Origin: Deinococcus sp. KSM4-11
GTDB lineage: Bacteria; Deinococcota; Deinococci; Deinococcales; Deinococcaceae
DNA: 64,000 nt
NCBI RefSeq assembly: GCF_004801415.1
Contig: NZ_SSNX01000008.1
Location: 62,001 to 126,000 of the forward strand
Direction of reading: 5' to 3'
The position numbers and the translations under genes are program-made. A model generated the notes under the pieces. That model made no database searches. It had not been told where the DNA came from and worked only from the letters and a program-made list of their open reading frames with translations. Position 1 is the first letter of the stretch; every line of letters begins with the position of its first letter. Below, one piece after another: positions 31,848 through 40,262 of this stretch.

Positions 31848-32290
31848 GCGCGACCGGACAGCGTTTCGATGGCCTTCGCCACGCGCCGCGCCCGCGTCTC
31901 GGGGTTGTTGGTGCCCTCGACGCTCAGGGTGTGCTGCCGCTTGCCGCTGTACGAGAGCTTCCCGAACGCAGTCAGGGCGGCGGGATTGCCGTCCAGCGCG
32001 GCCTGGAGGTCGTCCGGCACCTCGACCTCACGGGGAGCGGTGTCCAGTTCCAGCGTGACCTGCACGCGGTCACCGGCGCTCAGGCCCGCGCCTTTGCGGT
32101 GCTCGGCACTGACGGGAATCATGGAGCGGCCCCCCATCACGCCAACCGTACTGCGGTACCCGTAGCCGTTCAGGGAGACGGTGATCGCGGGCTTTTTCCC
32201 ACCCCCGAGGGCGTCCATGATCTCTGTGGGCACCTCGATGCCGGTGGCGGTTTTCCCTTCCTGCTTCAGGGTGGCGTCGAACGTGGGCAT
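31844..32290 (-). CDS. DUF1905 plus OmdA-like (YdeI/OmpD-associated) protein
   Basis: 148 residues, ATG 5 nt after AAGGAG. Residues 1-90 form the DUF1905 beta barrel (FDATLKQEGKTATGIEVPTEIMDALGGGKKPAITVSLNG, MIPVSAEHRKGAGLSAGDRVQVTLELDT), and the rest, ending LSYSGKRQHTLSVEGTNNPETRARRVAKAIETL, is the OmdA/bacteriocin-protection-type helical domain. The family function is not established; some members are linked to peptide-stress tolerance. It overlaps the downstream VOC gene by 4 nt. A shorter DUF1905-only gene is at 44509. Confidence 0.82.
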   Translation of the reverse strand: MPTFDATLKQEGKTATGIEVPTEIMDALGGGKKPAITVSLNGYGYRSTVGVMGGRSMIPVSAEHRKGAGLSAGDRVQVTLELDTAPREVEVPDDLQAALDGNPAALTAFGKLSYSGKRQHTLSVEGTNNPETRARRVAKAIETLSGRA

Positions 32291-32333
32291 ATGAACTCCT
32301 TGGAGGCGCGGCTGGATCGGTGGCTGCTTGCGG

Positions 32334-33020
32334 TTATCGGTCGTACTCATCGTGCCGCTTGATCTTCGTGAAGGTATCGTCCTGCGGCCAGCCGGCGGGC
32401 ACGTCCTGCCACGCCTCCTGGCGGCCATACGGCGTGAGATCCAGGTGCCCGGCGATGCTCGACAGCAGCTCGACGCCGCGCGCCTCCGTGCGGTACGTCA
32501 GGTAGGGTCGGCCCTCAAGTTGCAGGTACACGCTGAAGCCCGAGACCTCACCGCCACCGGGCCGCGTCCAGCCCCAGTCCTGGTTGAAGGTCGTTCCGCC
32601 GGACGAGTACCACGGCACGGTCCAGCCCATCCGTGCCGAGTAGGCCAGCAGCTTCTCGATGGGCGCCCGCGAGAGCCGCACGAAGCTGATGTCGTACGGC
32701 GCGAAGTGCGCCAGGTGCGGCACGGCATTGTCGGCGTCGTCCGAGCAGAACGCGCACCCCTGCGCCCACGCCGGATCGAACATGAAGTGATGCACGATCA
32801 GTTGCGAGCGGCCCGCGAACAGCTCCACAAAGGTCACGGGGCCGCTCTCGCCCTCGAAGGTGTAGTTCTCGATCTCGGTCATGGGCAGACGGCGGCGCTG
32901 CGCGGCGATGGCGTCCAGCACGCGCGTCCCGGCCTTCTCCAGCGGCAGCAGGGCGTCGCGGGCGGCCGTCCAGGCCTCCCGGTCGACGATGGGCGGGTGG
33001 GCGTGGGCCGTGTCGATCAT
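32334..33020 (-). CDS. DUF899 family thioredoxin-fold protein
   Basis: 228 residues of the DUF899 family: LPMTEIENYTFEGESGPVTFVELFAGRSQLIVHHFMFDPAWAQGCAFCSDDADN in the middle, then VPWYSSGGTTFNQDWGW and VELLSSIAGHLDLTPYGRQEAWQDVPAGW. The fold is thioredoxin-like, and the GCAFC motif is a CxxC pair, so redox activity is possible; several relatives are annotated as predicted dithiol-disulfide oxidoreductases. The ATG overlaps the alpha/beta hydrolase stop (ATGA). An internal gene of the array. Confidence 0.87.
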   Translation of the reverse strand: MIDTAHAHPPIVDREAWTAARDALLPLEKAGTRVLDAIAAQRRRLPMTEIENYTFEGESGPVTFVELFAGRSQLIVHHFMFDPAWAQGCAFCSDDADNAVPHLAHFAPYDISFVRLSRAPIEKLLAYSARMGWTVPWYSSGGTTFNQDWGWTRPGGGEVSGFSVYLQLEGRPYLTYRTEARGVELLSSIAGHLDLTPYGRQEAWQDVPAGWPQDDTFTKIKRHDEYDR

Positions 33021-33850
33021 GCGTGAACCTCCGGGGTGGGGGCGTCCAGGAACGCCGTGACGGCGCCCGCCAGCAGCGGCGACATGAAGATGTCGTAGTG
33101 CGTCGTGGCGGGCAGAATGGCCAGGCGGTGCGGCGTCATGCCGGACTGATCCCAGCCGCCGTCACGCTGGCCGCCGCCCAGCAGCGCGAAGAACTCGGCG
33201 GCGTGCGCGGTCGGGAAGCTGTCGGCGTCGCCCACGACGATCAGGGTGGGCATTGTCAGGGCCCCTATCTGCTCCGCCCAGTCGTACTCCTGGCGGAGCA
33301 GGTCGCCCATCTTGCCCCACATCCGCGCCCAGTCGTCCGGGCGGGGGGCCACGCGGACGTACGCCTCGTACATGGGGGTGTTCAGCATGTGCGGCGCGAT
33401 GTGCTCGCCCATCTGATCCATGCCCGCACGGGACTCGGCGTACCACCCGTCCCGTTTGAAAGGCGCGGACACTGCCACCAGTGTCCGCACCATGTCCGGA
33501 TGCCGGATCGCCGTCTGGATGGCCACGCCGCCCCCCAGCGAGTAGCCCATCACGTCGGCCTTCTGGGTGCCCAGGGAGCGCAGCAGCGCGGCAATGTCGT
33601 CGGCCATCACGTCATACCCCAGAGGCCGGTCGATGTCGGCCGTGCGTCCGTGGCCCTGGAGATCCACGGCGATCACCTCCCGGTTCGCGGTCAGGGCGGG
33701 CGTGAGAACGCCGTCAAACATGCCGGTCGATCCGAAGCCGCCGTGCAGCAGGATCAGGGGGACGCTGCCCGGACGGGGCGTGCCCGTCCGCTCGTAGTAC
33801 AGGTGTAGGCCGTTCACGTCGGCGTACTGGCCTGGGATCGTGGTGGTCAT
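33017..33850 (-). CDS. Alpha/beta hydrolase
   Basis: 277 residues from the ATG at 33850, which overlaps the preceding reductase stop. The core has LILLHGGFGSTGMFDGV (oxyanion HGG), VIAVDLQGHGRT, the nucleophile elbow GYSLGGG, the acid in VVGDADSFP and the catalytic His in PATTHYDIF. It is most like haloperoxidase/epoxide-hydrolase-type or ester-hydrolysing enzymes and has no signal peptide. Its place inside the array suggests hydrolysis of the same foreign compounds handled by the reductases, which is inference. Confidence 0.88.
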   Translation of the reverse strand: MTTTIPGQYADVNGLHLYYERTGTPRPGSVPLILLHGGFGSTGMFDGVLTPALTANREVIAVDLQGHGRTADIDRPLGYDVMADDIAALLRSLGTQKADVMGYSLGGGVAIQTAIRHPDMVRTLVAVSAPFKRDGWYAESRAGMDQMGEHIAPHMLNTPMYEAYVRVAPRPDDWARMWGKMGDLLRQEYDWAEQIGALTMPTLIVVGDADSFPTAHAAEFFALLGGGQRDGGWDQSGMTPHRLAILPATTHYDIFMSPLLAGAVTAFLDAPTPEVHA

Positions 33851-34392
33851 GGAGTGCCTCCTTGTGGGGCGTAGCGCAGCAGCAGCAGGCCGTCCGGGAA
33901 GGAGCGGGCCTCCAGCAGCGTGAGGGACTGCTTCAGATCCGTGGGGAAGAGGGGGTGCCCGCCGCCGTGCAGCAGGGGATGAAGCCACAGCTGATACTCG
34001 TCGATCAGCCCCGCCCCTGCCAGCGCGCCCAGCAGCGTGACGCTCCCCAGGGTGACGATGTGCCCGCCATCCTGCTGCTTCAGGGCCGCCACACCTTCCA
34101 GATCGGGAAGGACGGTGGTGCCCACCCAGGCAGGCTCCTTCAGCGTGCGCGACACCACGGCGCGTGGCGTGCCGTTCACGAAGTCCGCGATCCACGACGA
34201 TCCCGGCGGCTGCGTGGGCCAGTGGGCGGCGAGGTGCTCGTAGGTGGTGCGGCCCAGCAGCAGCGTGTCCGTGTGCCGCATGACGTCCTGCACGAAGGCG
34301 TCGGCGTCCGGGTGGCGGACGGGCATCCACCCGGCGGGATTCTCGGTCACGCCGTCCACGGAGAGGTCGAGGTTCGCGATCAGGCGGCGCAC
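33847..34392 (-). CDS. DHFR-fold (RibD_C) reductase, array copy 7
   Basis: 181 residues. RRLIANLDLSVDGVTENPAGWMP opens the fold, TDTLLLGRTTYEHLAAHWPTQ gives the family GRxTYE motif, and GGHIVTLGSVTLLGALAGAGLIDEYQLWLHPLLHGGGHPLFPTDLKQSLTLLEARSFPDGLLLLRYAP completes it. It belongs to the subgroup with the GL(V/I)DExxLxxxP motif and a terminal LLRY strand. It overlaps the hydrolase by 4 nt and begins 1 nt after the exporter stop. NADPH is the likely cofactor; the substrate is unknown. Confidence 0.87.
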   Translation of the reverse strand: MRRLIANLDLSVDGVTENPAGWMPVRHPDADAFVQDVMRHTDTLLLGRTTYEHLAAHWPTQPPGSSWIADFVNGTPRAVVSRTLKEPAWVGTTVLPDLEGVAALKQQDGGHIVTLGSVTLLGALAGAGLIDEYQLWLHPLLHGGGHPLFPTDLKQSLTLLEARSFPDGLLLLRYAPQGGTP

Positions 34393-34393
34393 G

Positions 34394-35866
34394 TCAGTCG
34401 CCGGGCTGAGGCGTGGGGGTCTCAGCTGTGCCGTGGCCGGCCCCGCCGTGCGTTCCCTGGGGCGTGGACCGCAGGCCCAGCGAGAGCGGAATGGCGACCA
34501 CGGCGATCCACGCCGACACCGTAAACGCCAGCTGGATGCCGCCCTGCTGGGCGAGCAGTGGTGCCGCGCCCCCGTGCGCCAGGGCCGCGCTGCGGGCGGC
34601 GTACAGCGTGACCAGCAGCGCCATGCCCGCCGCGCCCGCCACCTGCTGCAGCGTGCTCAGAATCGCGCTGCCGTGGGAGTACAACTGCGGCGGCAGCGGC
34701 CCCAGGCTGCTCGTGAACACCGGCGTGAACAGCAGGGCCAGTCCCACACTGAGGGTCACGTGCAGGGCCAGCAGCGCCCACACGGGCGTCCCGGTCGTGA
34801 GGTGCCCCAGGCCGAACAGCACGCCCGCCATCAGCACCGTGCCGGGCAGCGTCAGCGGGCGCGGCCCCACCCGGTCGTACCAGCGGCCCACCAGTGGCGA
34901 GAGCAGTCCCATGACCAGTCCGCCCGGCAGCAGCAGCAGCCCGGTCTGTAGGGTGTTCAGGCCGCGCACCCCCTGGAGGTACAGCGGCAGCAGGATCGCG
35001 CCACCGAACAGGGCCATCATGGCAATGACCATCAGGCCCACACCCAGCGTGAACTGCGGCAGGCGGAAGGCGCGCAGGTCGAGCAGCGGCGCGTCCCGCC
35101 GGATCAGCATCTGCTGGCGCAGCACGAACAGGATCAGCGACACCACGGCCACGCCCAGCGGCCACAGCACGTTCAGACTGCCGAAGCCGCCGGGGCCGCT
35201 CGCCTGGTTCAGCGCGTACACGAAGCCCCCGAAGCCCAGCGCGGATAGCGGAATGGACACCAGATCCAGCGGCGCGTCCTTGCGTTCGCCCACGTTGCCC
35301 AGCATCCGCGCGCCGTACGCCAGGGCCGCCAGGGCGATGGGCAGCACGAACAGGAACATGAAGCGCCACGACAGCGCCTGCAGGATCAGGCCCGAAATCG
35401 TCGGCCCGATGGCCGGCGCGACCGAGATCACGATGCTGATATTCCCCATGACTGCGCCCCGCGTGCGCTCGGGCACGACGGTCAGCACGGTCGTCATCAG
35501 CAGCGGCAGCATGATCGCCGTGCCGGACGCCTGCACCACGCGCGCCAACAGCAGCGGCACGAAGCCCGGTGCCAAGGCCGCCAGCAGCGTGCCCGCGCTG
35601 AACAGGCCCATGGCCAGCAGGAACACCGTGCGCGTGGCGAGGCGTTGCAGCAGGAAGCCCGTGATGGGAATGACCACGGCCATCGTCAGCATGAACGCCG
35701 TGGACAGCCACTGCGCGTTCCCGGCGCTAACGTGCAGGTCCTTCATCAGGACGGGAATGGCGACGTTCATGATCGTCTCGTTCAGGATGACCACGAAGGT
35801 CGCGATCAGCAGGATCACGATCACCGCGCGGTCACGCGGGGCCAGCGTCTCAGGTGGAGCAGTCAT
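34394..35866 (-). CDS. DHA2-family MFS multidrug exporter
   Basis: 490 residues, ATG behind GGAGGT; longer starts are rejected. Fourteen predicted helices. VILNETIMNVAIPVLMKDL, QWLSTAFMLTMAVVIPITGFLLQRLATRTVFLLAMG (motif A region) and GPTISGLILQALSWRFMFLFVLPI (motif C) mark the EmrB/QacA group. Unlike the two exporters at 24.8-29.6 kb it has normal length and no extra insert. It is the only transporter in the reductase array, probably exporting substrates or products of the array. It ends 1 nt before the next reductase. Confidence 0.9.
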   Translation of the reverse strand: MTAPPETLAPRDRAVIVILLIATFVVILNETIMNVAIPVLMKDLHVSAGNAQWLSTAFMLTMAVVIPITGFLLQRLATRTVFLLAMGLFSAGTLLAALAPGFVPLLLARVVQASGTAIMLPLLMTTVLTVVPERTRGAVMGNISIVISVAPAIGPTISGLILQALSWRFMFLFVLPIALAALAYGARMLGNVGERKDAPLDLVSIPLSALGFGGFVYALNQASGPGGFGSLNVLWPLGVAVVSLILFVLRQQMLIRRDAPLLDLRAFRLPQFTLGVGLMVIAMMALFGGAILLPLYLQGVRGLNTLQTGLLLLPGGLVMGLLSPLVGRWYDRVGPRPLTLPGTVLMAGVLFGLGHLTTGTPVWALLALHVTLSVGLALLFTPVFTSSLGPLPPQLYSHGSAILSTLQQVAGAAGMALLVTLYAARSAALAHGGAAPLLAQQGGIQLAFTVSAWIAVVAIPLSLGLRSTPQGTHGGAGHGTAETPTPQPGD

Positions 35867-35892
35867 GGACAGACCTCCGGGGTCGGGGTGGG

Positions 35893-36264
35893 TCAGGCGT
35901 TCTGGATGACGGACAGCACGTTGCCCGCCGGATCGGCGAACCACGCGATGGTCGGGCCCTGACCGCGCATGATGCCCTTGGCGTCGAGGTTCATGCCGTC
36001 ATACTTCAGGGTGTCCACACCGGCGGCGGCCAGAGCGTCTACGGCGGCGTCCACATCGTCCACCGGGAAGTTCATGACGGTGTAGGTGGCGGGCTGGTGG
36101 TTTGGCTTGGGGTACACCAGGACGGGCCGCCCCCCCGTGACGTGCAGATGCAGCATGCCGTGCTCCTCGCTTACTTGCAGTCCCAGCGTGTTCTCGTAGA
36201 AGGAGCGGGCGACGGCGATGTCCTGCACGGAAAAACCGCTGAAGGCGGGGGCATTCTCAAACAT
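35893..36264 (-). CDS. VOC family protein
   Basis: 123 residues: [77 protein letters not shown], then [23 protein letters not shown]. This is a complete single VOC domain of the glyoxalase/dioxygenase-like group. Its start overlaps the preceding reductase by 8 nt. It has the usual FYxxxLG start and a final ADPAGNxLSxxQ strand. The ligand is unknown. Confidence 0.87.
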   Translation of the reverse strand: MFENAPAFSGFSVQDIAVARSFYENTLGLQVSEEHGMLHLHVTGGRPVLVYPKPNHQPATYTVMNFPVDDVDAAVDALAAAGVDTLKYDGMNLDAKGIMRGQGPTIAWFADPAGNVLSVIQNA

Positions 36265-36865
36265 GGGGTGCTCCTTGTGACGTGTCGCCCGCCTTCACCA
36301 CGCGGTAGCGCAGGTGGGTGGCGGCGGGCGTGGGAATGACGCGCAGGCGTTCCAGTGGAACCGGCCCGCCGATGTGGGCGAACAGGGGGCGGCCCGCGCC
36401 CAGCAGCAGGGGGGCGACGTGAATTTCCAGTTCGTCGACCAGCCCCGCCTTCAGGGCCTGCTGGCTGACGTCCGCGCCCATCAGCATCACGTCCTTCCCG
36501 GCCGCCGAGGCCCGCGCCAGCGCCAGGGCACGGTGCAGGCCGTCAGTGACGAACACGAAGGTCGTAGGGCCACGCTCGAGCGTGTCGTGCGGGCGGTGCG
36601 TCAGGACGAACACGGTGCTCGGCCCGAACGGCGGCTGGTCGCCCCATGCCGTGTTGGCGATGTCGAAGGTGCGGCGGCCCAGCACGCACGAGCCCAGCCG
36701 CTGCTGCGGTTCCTCGACCAGCAGCTTCAGGTCGTCCGGCGTGGGGTGGTACACCCACTCGTGCAGCACCTTGCCGCCATCGCCCAGGCCGTTGCCGGGG
36801 CCGTCGTTCGGGCCGGTCACGAAGCCGTCGAGGGACATGGTGATGTCAATGATGACTTTGCTCAT
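36257..36865 (-). CDS. DHFR-fold (RibD_C) reductase, array copy 6
   Basis: 202 residues. [30 protein letters not shown] opens it; [90 protein letters not shown] and a terminal ATHLRYRVV follow. The VLTHRP and [13 protein letters not shown] blocks define a subgroup shared with copies at 38017 and 39711. The gene overlaps both neighbours (4 nt upstream, 8 nt downstream). NADPH-dependent reduction is expected from the fold; the substrate is unknown. Confidence 0.88.
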   Translation of the reverse strand: MSKVIIDITMSLDGFVTGPNDGPGNGLGDGGKVLHEWVYHPTPDDLKLLVEEPQQRLGSCVLGRRTFDIANTAWGDQPPFGPSTVFVLTHRPHDTLERGPTTFVFVTDGLHRALALARASAAGKDVMLMGADVSQQALKAGLVDELEIHVAPLLLGAGRPLFAHIGGPVPLERLRVIPTPAATHLRYRVVKAGDTSQGAPHV

Positions 36866-37443
36866 ACGGGGACTTCGTCATGAAGAACCGTGTAGCGCAG
36901 CATGACCACACCTTCCTGGAAGGCTTTCGTTTCCAGCAGCGTGAGCTTCGTTGCCTGCCCGGCCTCGAACAGGGGCGTGCCGCCGCCCAGCGTGACCGGG
37001 TTCAGGTAGATCAGGTACTCATCCACCAGGCCGAGCTGCGCCAGCACGTGCACCAGCCGGGGACTGCCGAAGACCATCAGATCGCCGCCCGGCTGCGCCT
37101 TGAGCGCCCCCACCTGCCCGGCCACGTCCTCGCGGATGAGTATGGTGTTGTTCCAGTCGGCCCGATCCAGCGTGCGGGAAATCACGACTTTGGGAATGGC
37201 CTCCACCCAGGCCATGTGGGCGCGGTCATGCTCGGTGCTGTCCGGGTTGGCGTTCACGGTCGGCCAGTAGCCTTCCATCATGCCGTAGACCACTCGGCCA
37301 TACACGGCGGCCCCCACGGCCGTCAGGCGAACGTCCACGTCGGCGGCGATCTCCGGCGCGACGTTCGCCCATTCCAGTTCTCCTTGCGGCCCGCAGACGT
37401 AGCCGTCCAGCGTCAGGTGCGTGAATGAAACGAGTTTCCGCAT
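36862..37443 (-). CDS. DHFR-fold (RibD_C) reductase, array copy 5
   Basis: 193 residues from the ATG at 37443, 1 nt after the previous stop; a much longer in-frame start is rejected. RKLVSFTHLTLDGYVCGPQGELEWA, AVYGRVVYGMMEGYWPT, KVVISRTLDRADWNNTILI, GGDLMVFGSPRLVHVLAQLGLVDEYLIYLNPVTLGGGTPLFE and GVVMLRYTV place it in the WNN-S/T subgroup with the copies at 13621, 38568 and 39140. A weak GGGAG site lies upstream. Likely NADPH-dependent; substrate unknown. Confidence 0.88.
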   Translation of the reverse strand: MRKLVSFTHLTLDGYVCGPQGELEWANVAPEIAADVDVRLTAVGAAVYGRVVYGMMEGYWPTVNANPDSTEHDRAHMAWVEAIPKVVISRTLDRADWNNTILIREDVAGQVGALKAQPGGDLMVFGSPRLVHVLAQLGLVDEYLIYLNPVTLGGGTPLFEAGQATKLTLLETKAFQEGVVMLRYTVLHDEVPV

Positions 37444-37444
37444 C

Positions 37445-37993
37445 TCAGTTCGCTCCCTCGTAGGCCGCCCGCAGCCAGTCCATGACCTCCGCGTCGATCT
37501 GCGCGGCGTCGGTGATCCGCACCCGGTGCGTGACCATGCTGTTCCAGGTGCCGGCGGCCTCGAACCGTTCGGTGGCGTCGGCGCCCCGGCGTTTGATCCC
37601 CAGATCGAGGAACGCGGCGCCGGGCTGCACGATGGCGACCTTGCTCCGCCCGCGCAGCACGCTGACGTAGGTGTCGGTGGGTGCGATGTCCACATCGTCC
37701 CCGAAGTCCTGGACGGCCGCCAGGAGCTTCTCGTAGGTATCCTTCCACACGGCCTTCTTGCCGCTGAAGATGGCGTCCACCTTCTCGTCCTTCGGCGTCT
37801 TCTTGAATTCGGGCTTCAGCAGGGCAGCGGCGACCGCCGTCGCGTGTCCGTGCCCCAGGCCGTACTCGTCCTTGAGCCACCTGACGATCTCGCCGTGCTT
37901 GGAGAGGCCCTTCTCGCTGCTCTGCGCGCGGAAGTCGGCCACGGTCTTGCCCGTCTGTGCTTTGACGCTGTCCAGATACGCCTGAAATGACAT
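37445..37993 (-). CDS. DUF4287 and DUF5655 domain protein
   Basis: 182 residues, ATG 4 nt after AAGGAG. The N-terminal 60 residues (SFQAYLDSVKAQTGKTVADFRAQSSEKGL, then GEIVRWLKDEYGLGHGHATAVAAALL) are DUF4287, a short helical module. The rest (DAIFSGKKAVWKDTYEKLLAAVQDFGDDVDIAPTDTYVSVLRGRSKVAIVQP, RFEAAGTWNSMVTHRVRI) is DUF5655, which has a predicted nucleic-acid- or small-ligand-binding fold related to transport-associated proteins. No biochemical function is known. It lies between two reductases of the array, 23 and 1 nt away. Confidence 0.82.
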   Translation of the reverse strand: MSFQAYLDSVKAQTGKTVADFRAQSSEKGLSKHGEIVRWLKDEYGLGHGHATAVAAALLKPEFKKTPKDEKVDAIFSGKKAVWKDTYEKLLAAVQDFGDDVDIAPTDTYVSVLRGRSKVAIVQPGAAFLDLGIKRRGADATERFEAAGTWNSMVTHRVRITDAAQIDAEVMDWLRAAYEGAN

Positions 37994-38016
37994 GGGTCTC
38001 CTTGGTGGCTCGGATC

Positions 38017-38568
38017 TCAACGAATGACGCGGTACCGCAGGAGGGTGGCGTCCCCGATGTCGGTGGCCCGCAGGCGTTCCAGACGAACCGGGTGACGCAG
38101 CGGCCCGAACAGGGGGGTGCCGCTGCCCAGCAGCAGGGGGGCCACGCCGATCTCCACTTCGTCGATCACCCCGGCCTCCAGGGCCTGCTGCGCCGTGTTC
38201 GCTCCGCCGATCACTAGCACCTCCCGGTCTCCGGCGGCGGCCTGCGCCCGCGCCACGGCGTCCTCGATACCGCCGGTAACGAAGGTGAAGGTCAGGTGCT
38301 CGTCCTGTTTCGGGGCCACGGCGGGCGGGTGGTGGGTCAGCACGAAGATCGGAACCTGGTACTCGTACTGGCCCACGTAGTCGTCGGGTTTTCCCATGTC
38401 GAAGGCGCGGCGTCCCATCACGACTGCGCCGGTGTCCCGGATGGAGTCCTGCATGAAGGCCGTCTCCATCAGCACCGCCGGATCGGGGTACAGCGCGCCG
38501 ACCTTGCCCTGCGGGTCGTTCACGAAGCCGTCCAGCGAGACGAACATGGACAGCAGCACCGTGCCCAT
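38017..38568 (-). CDS. DHFR-fold (RibD_C) reductase, array copy 4
   Basis: 183 residues; the start ATG shares its A with the stop of the upstream copy (TGATG). GTVLLSMFVSLDGFVNDPQGKVGALYPD, AVVMGRRAFDMGKPDDY, IFVLTHHPPAVAPKQDEHLTFTFVTGGIEDAVARAQAAAGDREVLVIGGANTAQQALEAGVIDEVEIGVAPLLLGSGTPLFGP and TLLRYRVI place it in the VLTHxP subgroup with copies at 36257 and 39711. Longer in-frame starts were rejected because they lie inside copy 3. Confidence 0.88.
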   Translation of the reverse strand: MGTVLLSMFVSLDGFVNDPQGKVGALYPDPAVLMETAFMQDSIRDTGAVVMGRRAFDMGKPDDYVGQYEYQVPIFVLTHHPPAVAPKQDEHLTFTFVTGGIEDAVARAQAAAGDREVLVIGGANTAQQALEAGVIDEVEIGVAPLLLGSGTPLFGPLRHPVRLERLRATDIGDATLLRYRVIR

Positions 38569-39107
38569 CAGCGGGCGGCCGGCTGGTACTGGAGCAGCAC
38601 CACGCCGGAACTGAAAGTGCGCGACGCCGTCAGCGTGAAGTTCAGGGCACCCTCCTCGAAGAGCCGATTGCCGCCGCCCACCGTCACGGGGTACACGAGC
38701 AGGTTGAGCTGATCCACCAGGCCGCGCTCCAGCAGGAAGCGCGTGAGCTGGCCGCTGCCGTACACCAGGATGTCGCCGGCGTACTTGTCTTTCAGAGCTT
38801 GAATCTCGTGGGCCACGTCGCCCCGGATGATGGTCGAGTTGTTCCACGTCGCCTCGGTCAGCGTGGTCGAAACGACGTACTTCGGAAGGCTGTTCATGGC
38901 GGCGGCGCCGGGATCGTCGTCGCCCCTGGCCGGCCACGCGGCCGCCATGCCGTCGTAGGTCACGCGGCCCTGGAGCAGCGCGTCGGTCGTCTCCATCTCC
39001 GAGGCCTTGAACGCGGCGATCTCGTCGTTCCAGTAGGGCGCGCTCCAGGAGGGGGTATCGATGACGCCGTCCAGCGAGAGGAATTCCGAGATGATCAATC
39101 TGCCCAT
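38568..39107 (-). CDS. DHFR-fold (RibD_C) reductase, array copy 3
   Basis: 179 residues, ATG behind AAGGAGACCC. GRLIISEFLSLDGVIDTPSWSAPYWND, ALLQGRVTYDGMAAAWPAR, KYVVSTTLTEATWNNSTIIRGDVAHEIQALKDKYAGDILVYGSGQLTRFLLERGLVDQLNLLVYPVTVGGGNRLFEEG and GVVLLQYQ are the full set of WNNST-subgroup motifs. It is very like the isolated gene at 13621. It is translationally coupled to copy 4 by a one-base stop/start overlap. Confidence 0.88.
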   Translation of the reverse strand: MGRLIISEFLSLDGVIDTPSWSAPYWNDEIAAFKASEMETTDALLQGRVTYDGMAAAWPARGDDDPGAAAMNSLPKYVVSTTLTEATWNNSTIIRGDVAHEIQALKDKYAGDILVYGSGQLTRFLLERGLVDQLNLLVYPVTVGGGNRLFEEGALNFTLTASRTFSSGVVLLQYQPAAR

Positions 39108-39139
39108 GGGTCTCCTTTGAAGCGCCTTGAGAATCGTGT

Positions 39140-39718
39140 TCAGGTCGTCGGCAAGGCGGCGTAGGAGAGCAGCACCACGCCGTGCGGGAAGGTGCGCGAT
39201 TCGCGCAGGGTCAGCGGGAGGGTGTGCTCGCGGCCCGGTTCGAACAGGCGGCGGCCTGCGCCGACCACGACCGGATGCACGAGCAGATCCAGGCGGTCGA
39301 GCAGCCCGTGCTCCAGCAGCGACTGCACCAGCGTGACACTGCCGCTGAGGTTCAGGGGCCGGTCACCGGCCTGCTTAAGCTGCGTGATGGCGGGCACGAG
39401 GTCGCCCCCGATCAGGGTGGAGTTCGCCCAGTCGGCGTGTTCCAGCGTGCTCGAAACCACGTATTTGTGCACGCCATTCATCCTGGCGGCCGGCGGGTTG
39501 CTGTCTCCCTGGGGCCCGAAGAAGGACTGGAACATCTGGTAGGTCTCGCGGCCCAGCAGCAGGCCGTCGCTGTCGTCGGCGGACGTGCCGATGAACTCCC
39601 CGAGTTCGGGCGAGAAGGAGGGCATCGTCCACCCGGCGCGCTCGAAGGTGTCGGCGGGGCCGGGCCCTTCGACGACGCCATCGAGGGACATGAACAGGCC
39701 GGCATTGAGTTTACGCAT
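39140..39718 (-). CDS. DHFR-fold (RibD_C) reductase, array copy 2
   Basis: 192 residues. RKLNAGLFMSLDGVVEGPGPADTFERAGWTMPSFSPE, GLLLGRETYQMFQSFFG, KYVVSSTLEHADWANSTLIGGDLVPAITQLKQAGDRPLNLSGSVTLVQSLLEHGLLDRLDLLVHPVVVGAGRRLFEPG and GVVLLSYAA show a WxNST-subgroup member. Its ATG lies 8 nt inside copy 1. The gap to copy 3 (32 nt) contains that gene's ribosome site and nothing else recognisable. Confidence 0.88.
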   Translation of the reverse strand: MRKLNAGLFMSLDGVVEGPGPADTFERAGWTMPSFSPELGEFIGTSADDSDGLLLGRETYQMFQSFFGPQGDSNPPAARMNGVHKYVVSSTLEHADWANSTLIGGDLVPAITQLKQAGDRPLNLSGSVTLVQSLLEHGLLDRLDLLVHPVVVGAGRRLFEPGREHTLPLTLRESRTFPHGVVLLSYAALPTT

Positions 39719-40262
39719 GGGAAGCCTCCTTCAGGCGGTAGGTCAGGTGGGTGGCATGGGCGGATGGCACGCTGCGGACACGCTGCAGCGGCGTGGCCGG
39801 GCCGTGCTCCGGGAACAGGCGCAGGCCGCCGCCCAGCAGGACGGGCGCCACATGGAGCTGGATCTCGTCCAGCAGGCCCGCCGCGAGGAACTGCCGGGCC
39901 ACGTCCGCGCCGCCAGCCACGCAGACGTCGCGCTCGCCGGCGGCGGTGCGGGCCTGGGTCAGGGCGCTCTGGAGGCCGTCGGTCACGAAGACGAAGGTGG
40001 CCCCGCCGCGCTCCACGGTGGGCCGGGGCGTGTGCGTCATGATGAAGTGCGGGACGTGGTATTCGGTGTCGAAGCCGTCGGGGGCCGTCCCGAAGGCGCG
40101 GGCGCCCAGGATGATCGCGCCGATGCCGCCCAGCAGTTCAGCCTTGATGTCATGGGCGGCGTCCTGGGCGAAATACCAGTCGTGCAGGCCACCATCCTGG
40201 CCGTCGGGGCCAGCGATGAAGCCGTCGAGGGACACGGCGAGGTCGAGGAACACCCGGCTCAT
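39711..40262 (-). CDS. DHFR-fold (RibD_C) reductase, array copy 1 (promoter-proximal)
   Basis: 183 residues. [127 protein letters not shown] and ATHLTYRLKEA place it with copies 4 and 6 (THxP/TFVFVTDG subgroup). The ATG has no Shine-Dalgarno of its own; it overlaps the TGA of a 10-codon leader ORF that has a strong ribosome site, so its translation probably depends on that leader. Confidence 0.88.
   Translation of the reverse strand: MSRVFLDLAVSLDGFIAGPDGQDGGLHDWYFAQDAAHDIKAELLGGIGAIILGARAFGTAPDGFDTEYHVPHFIMTHTPRPTVERGGATFVFVTDGLQSALTQARTAAGERDVCVAGGADVARQFLAAGLLDEIQLHVAPVLLGGGLRLFPEHGPATPLQRVRSVPSAHATHLTYRLKEASHA

Noticed and set aside
30662..40262. Folate or riboflavin biosynthesis operon
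   Set aside because: No thymidylate synthase, folate or RibD deaminase/RibA/RibH genes are present; the proteins are stand-alone RibD_C-type members.
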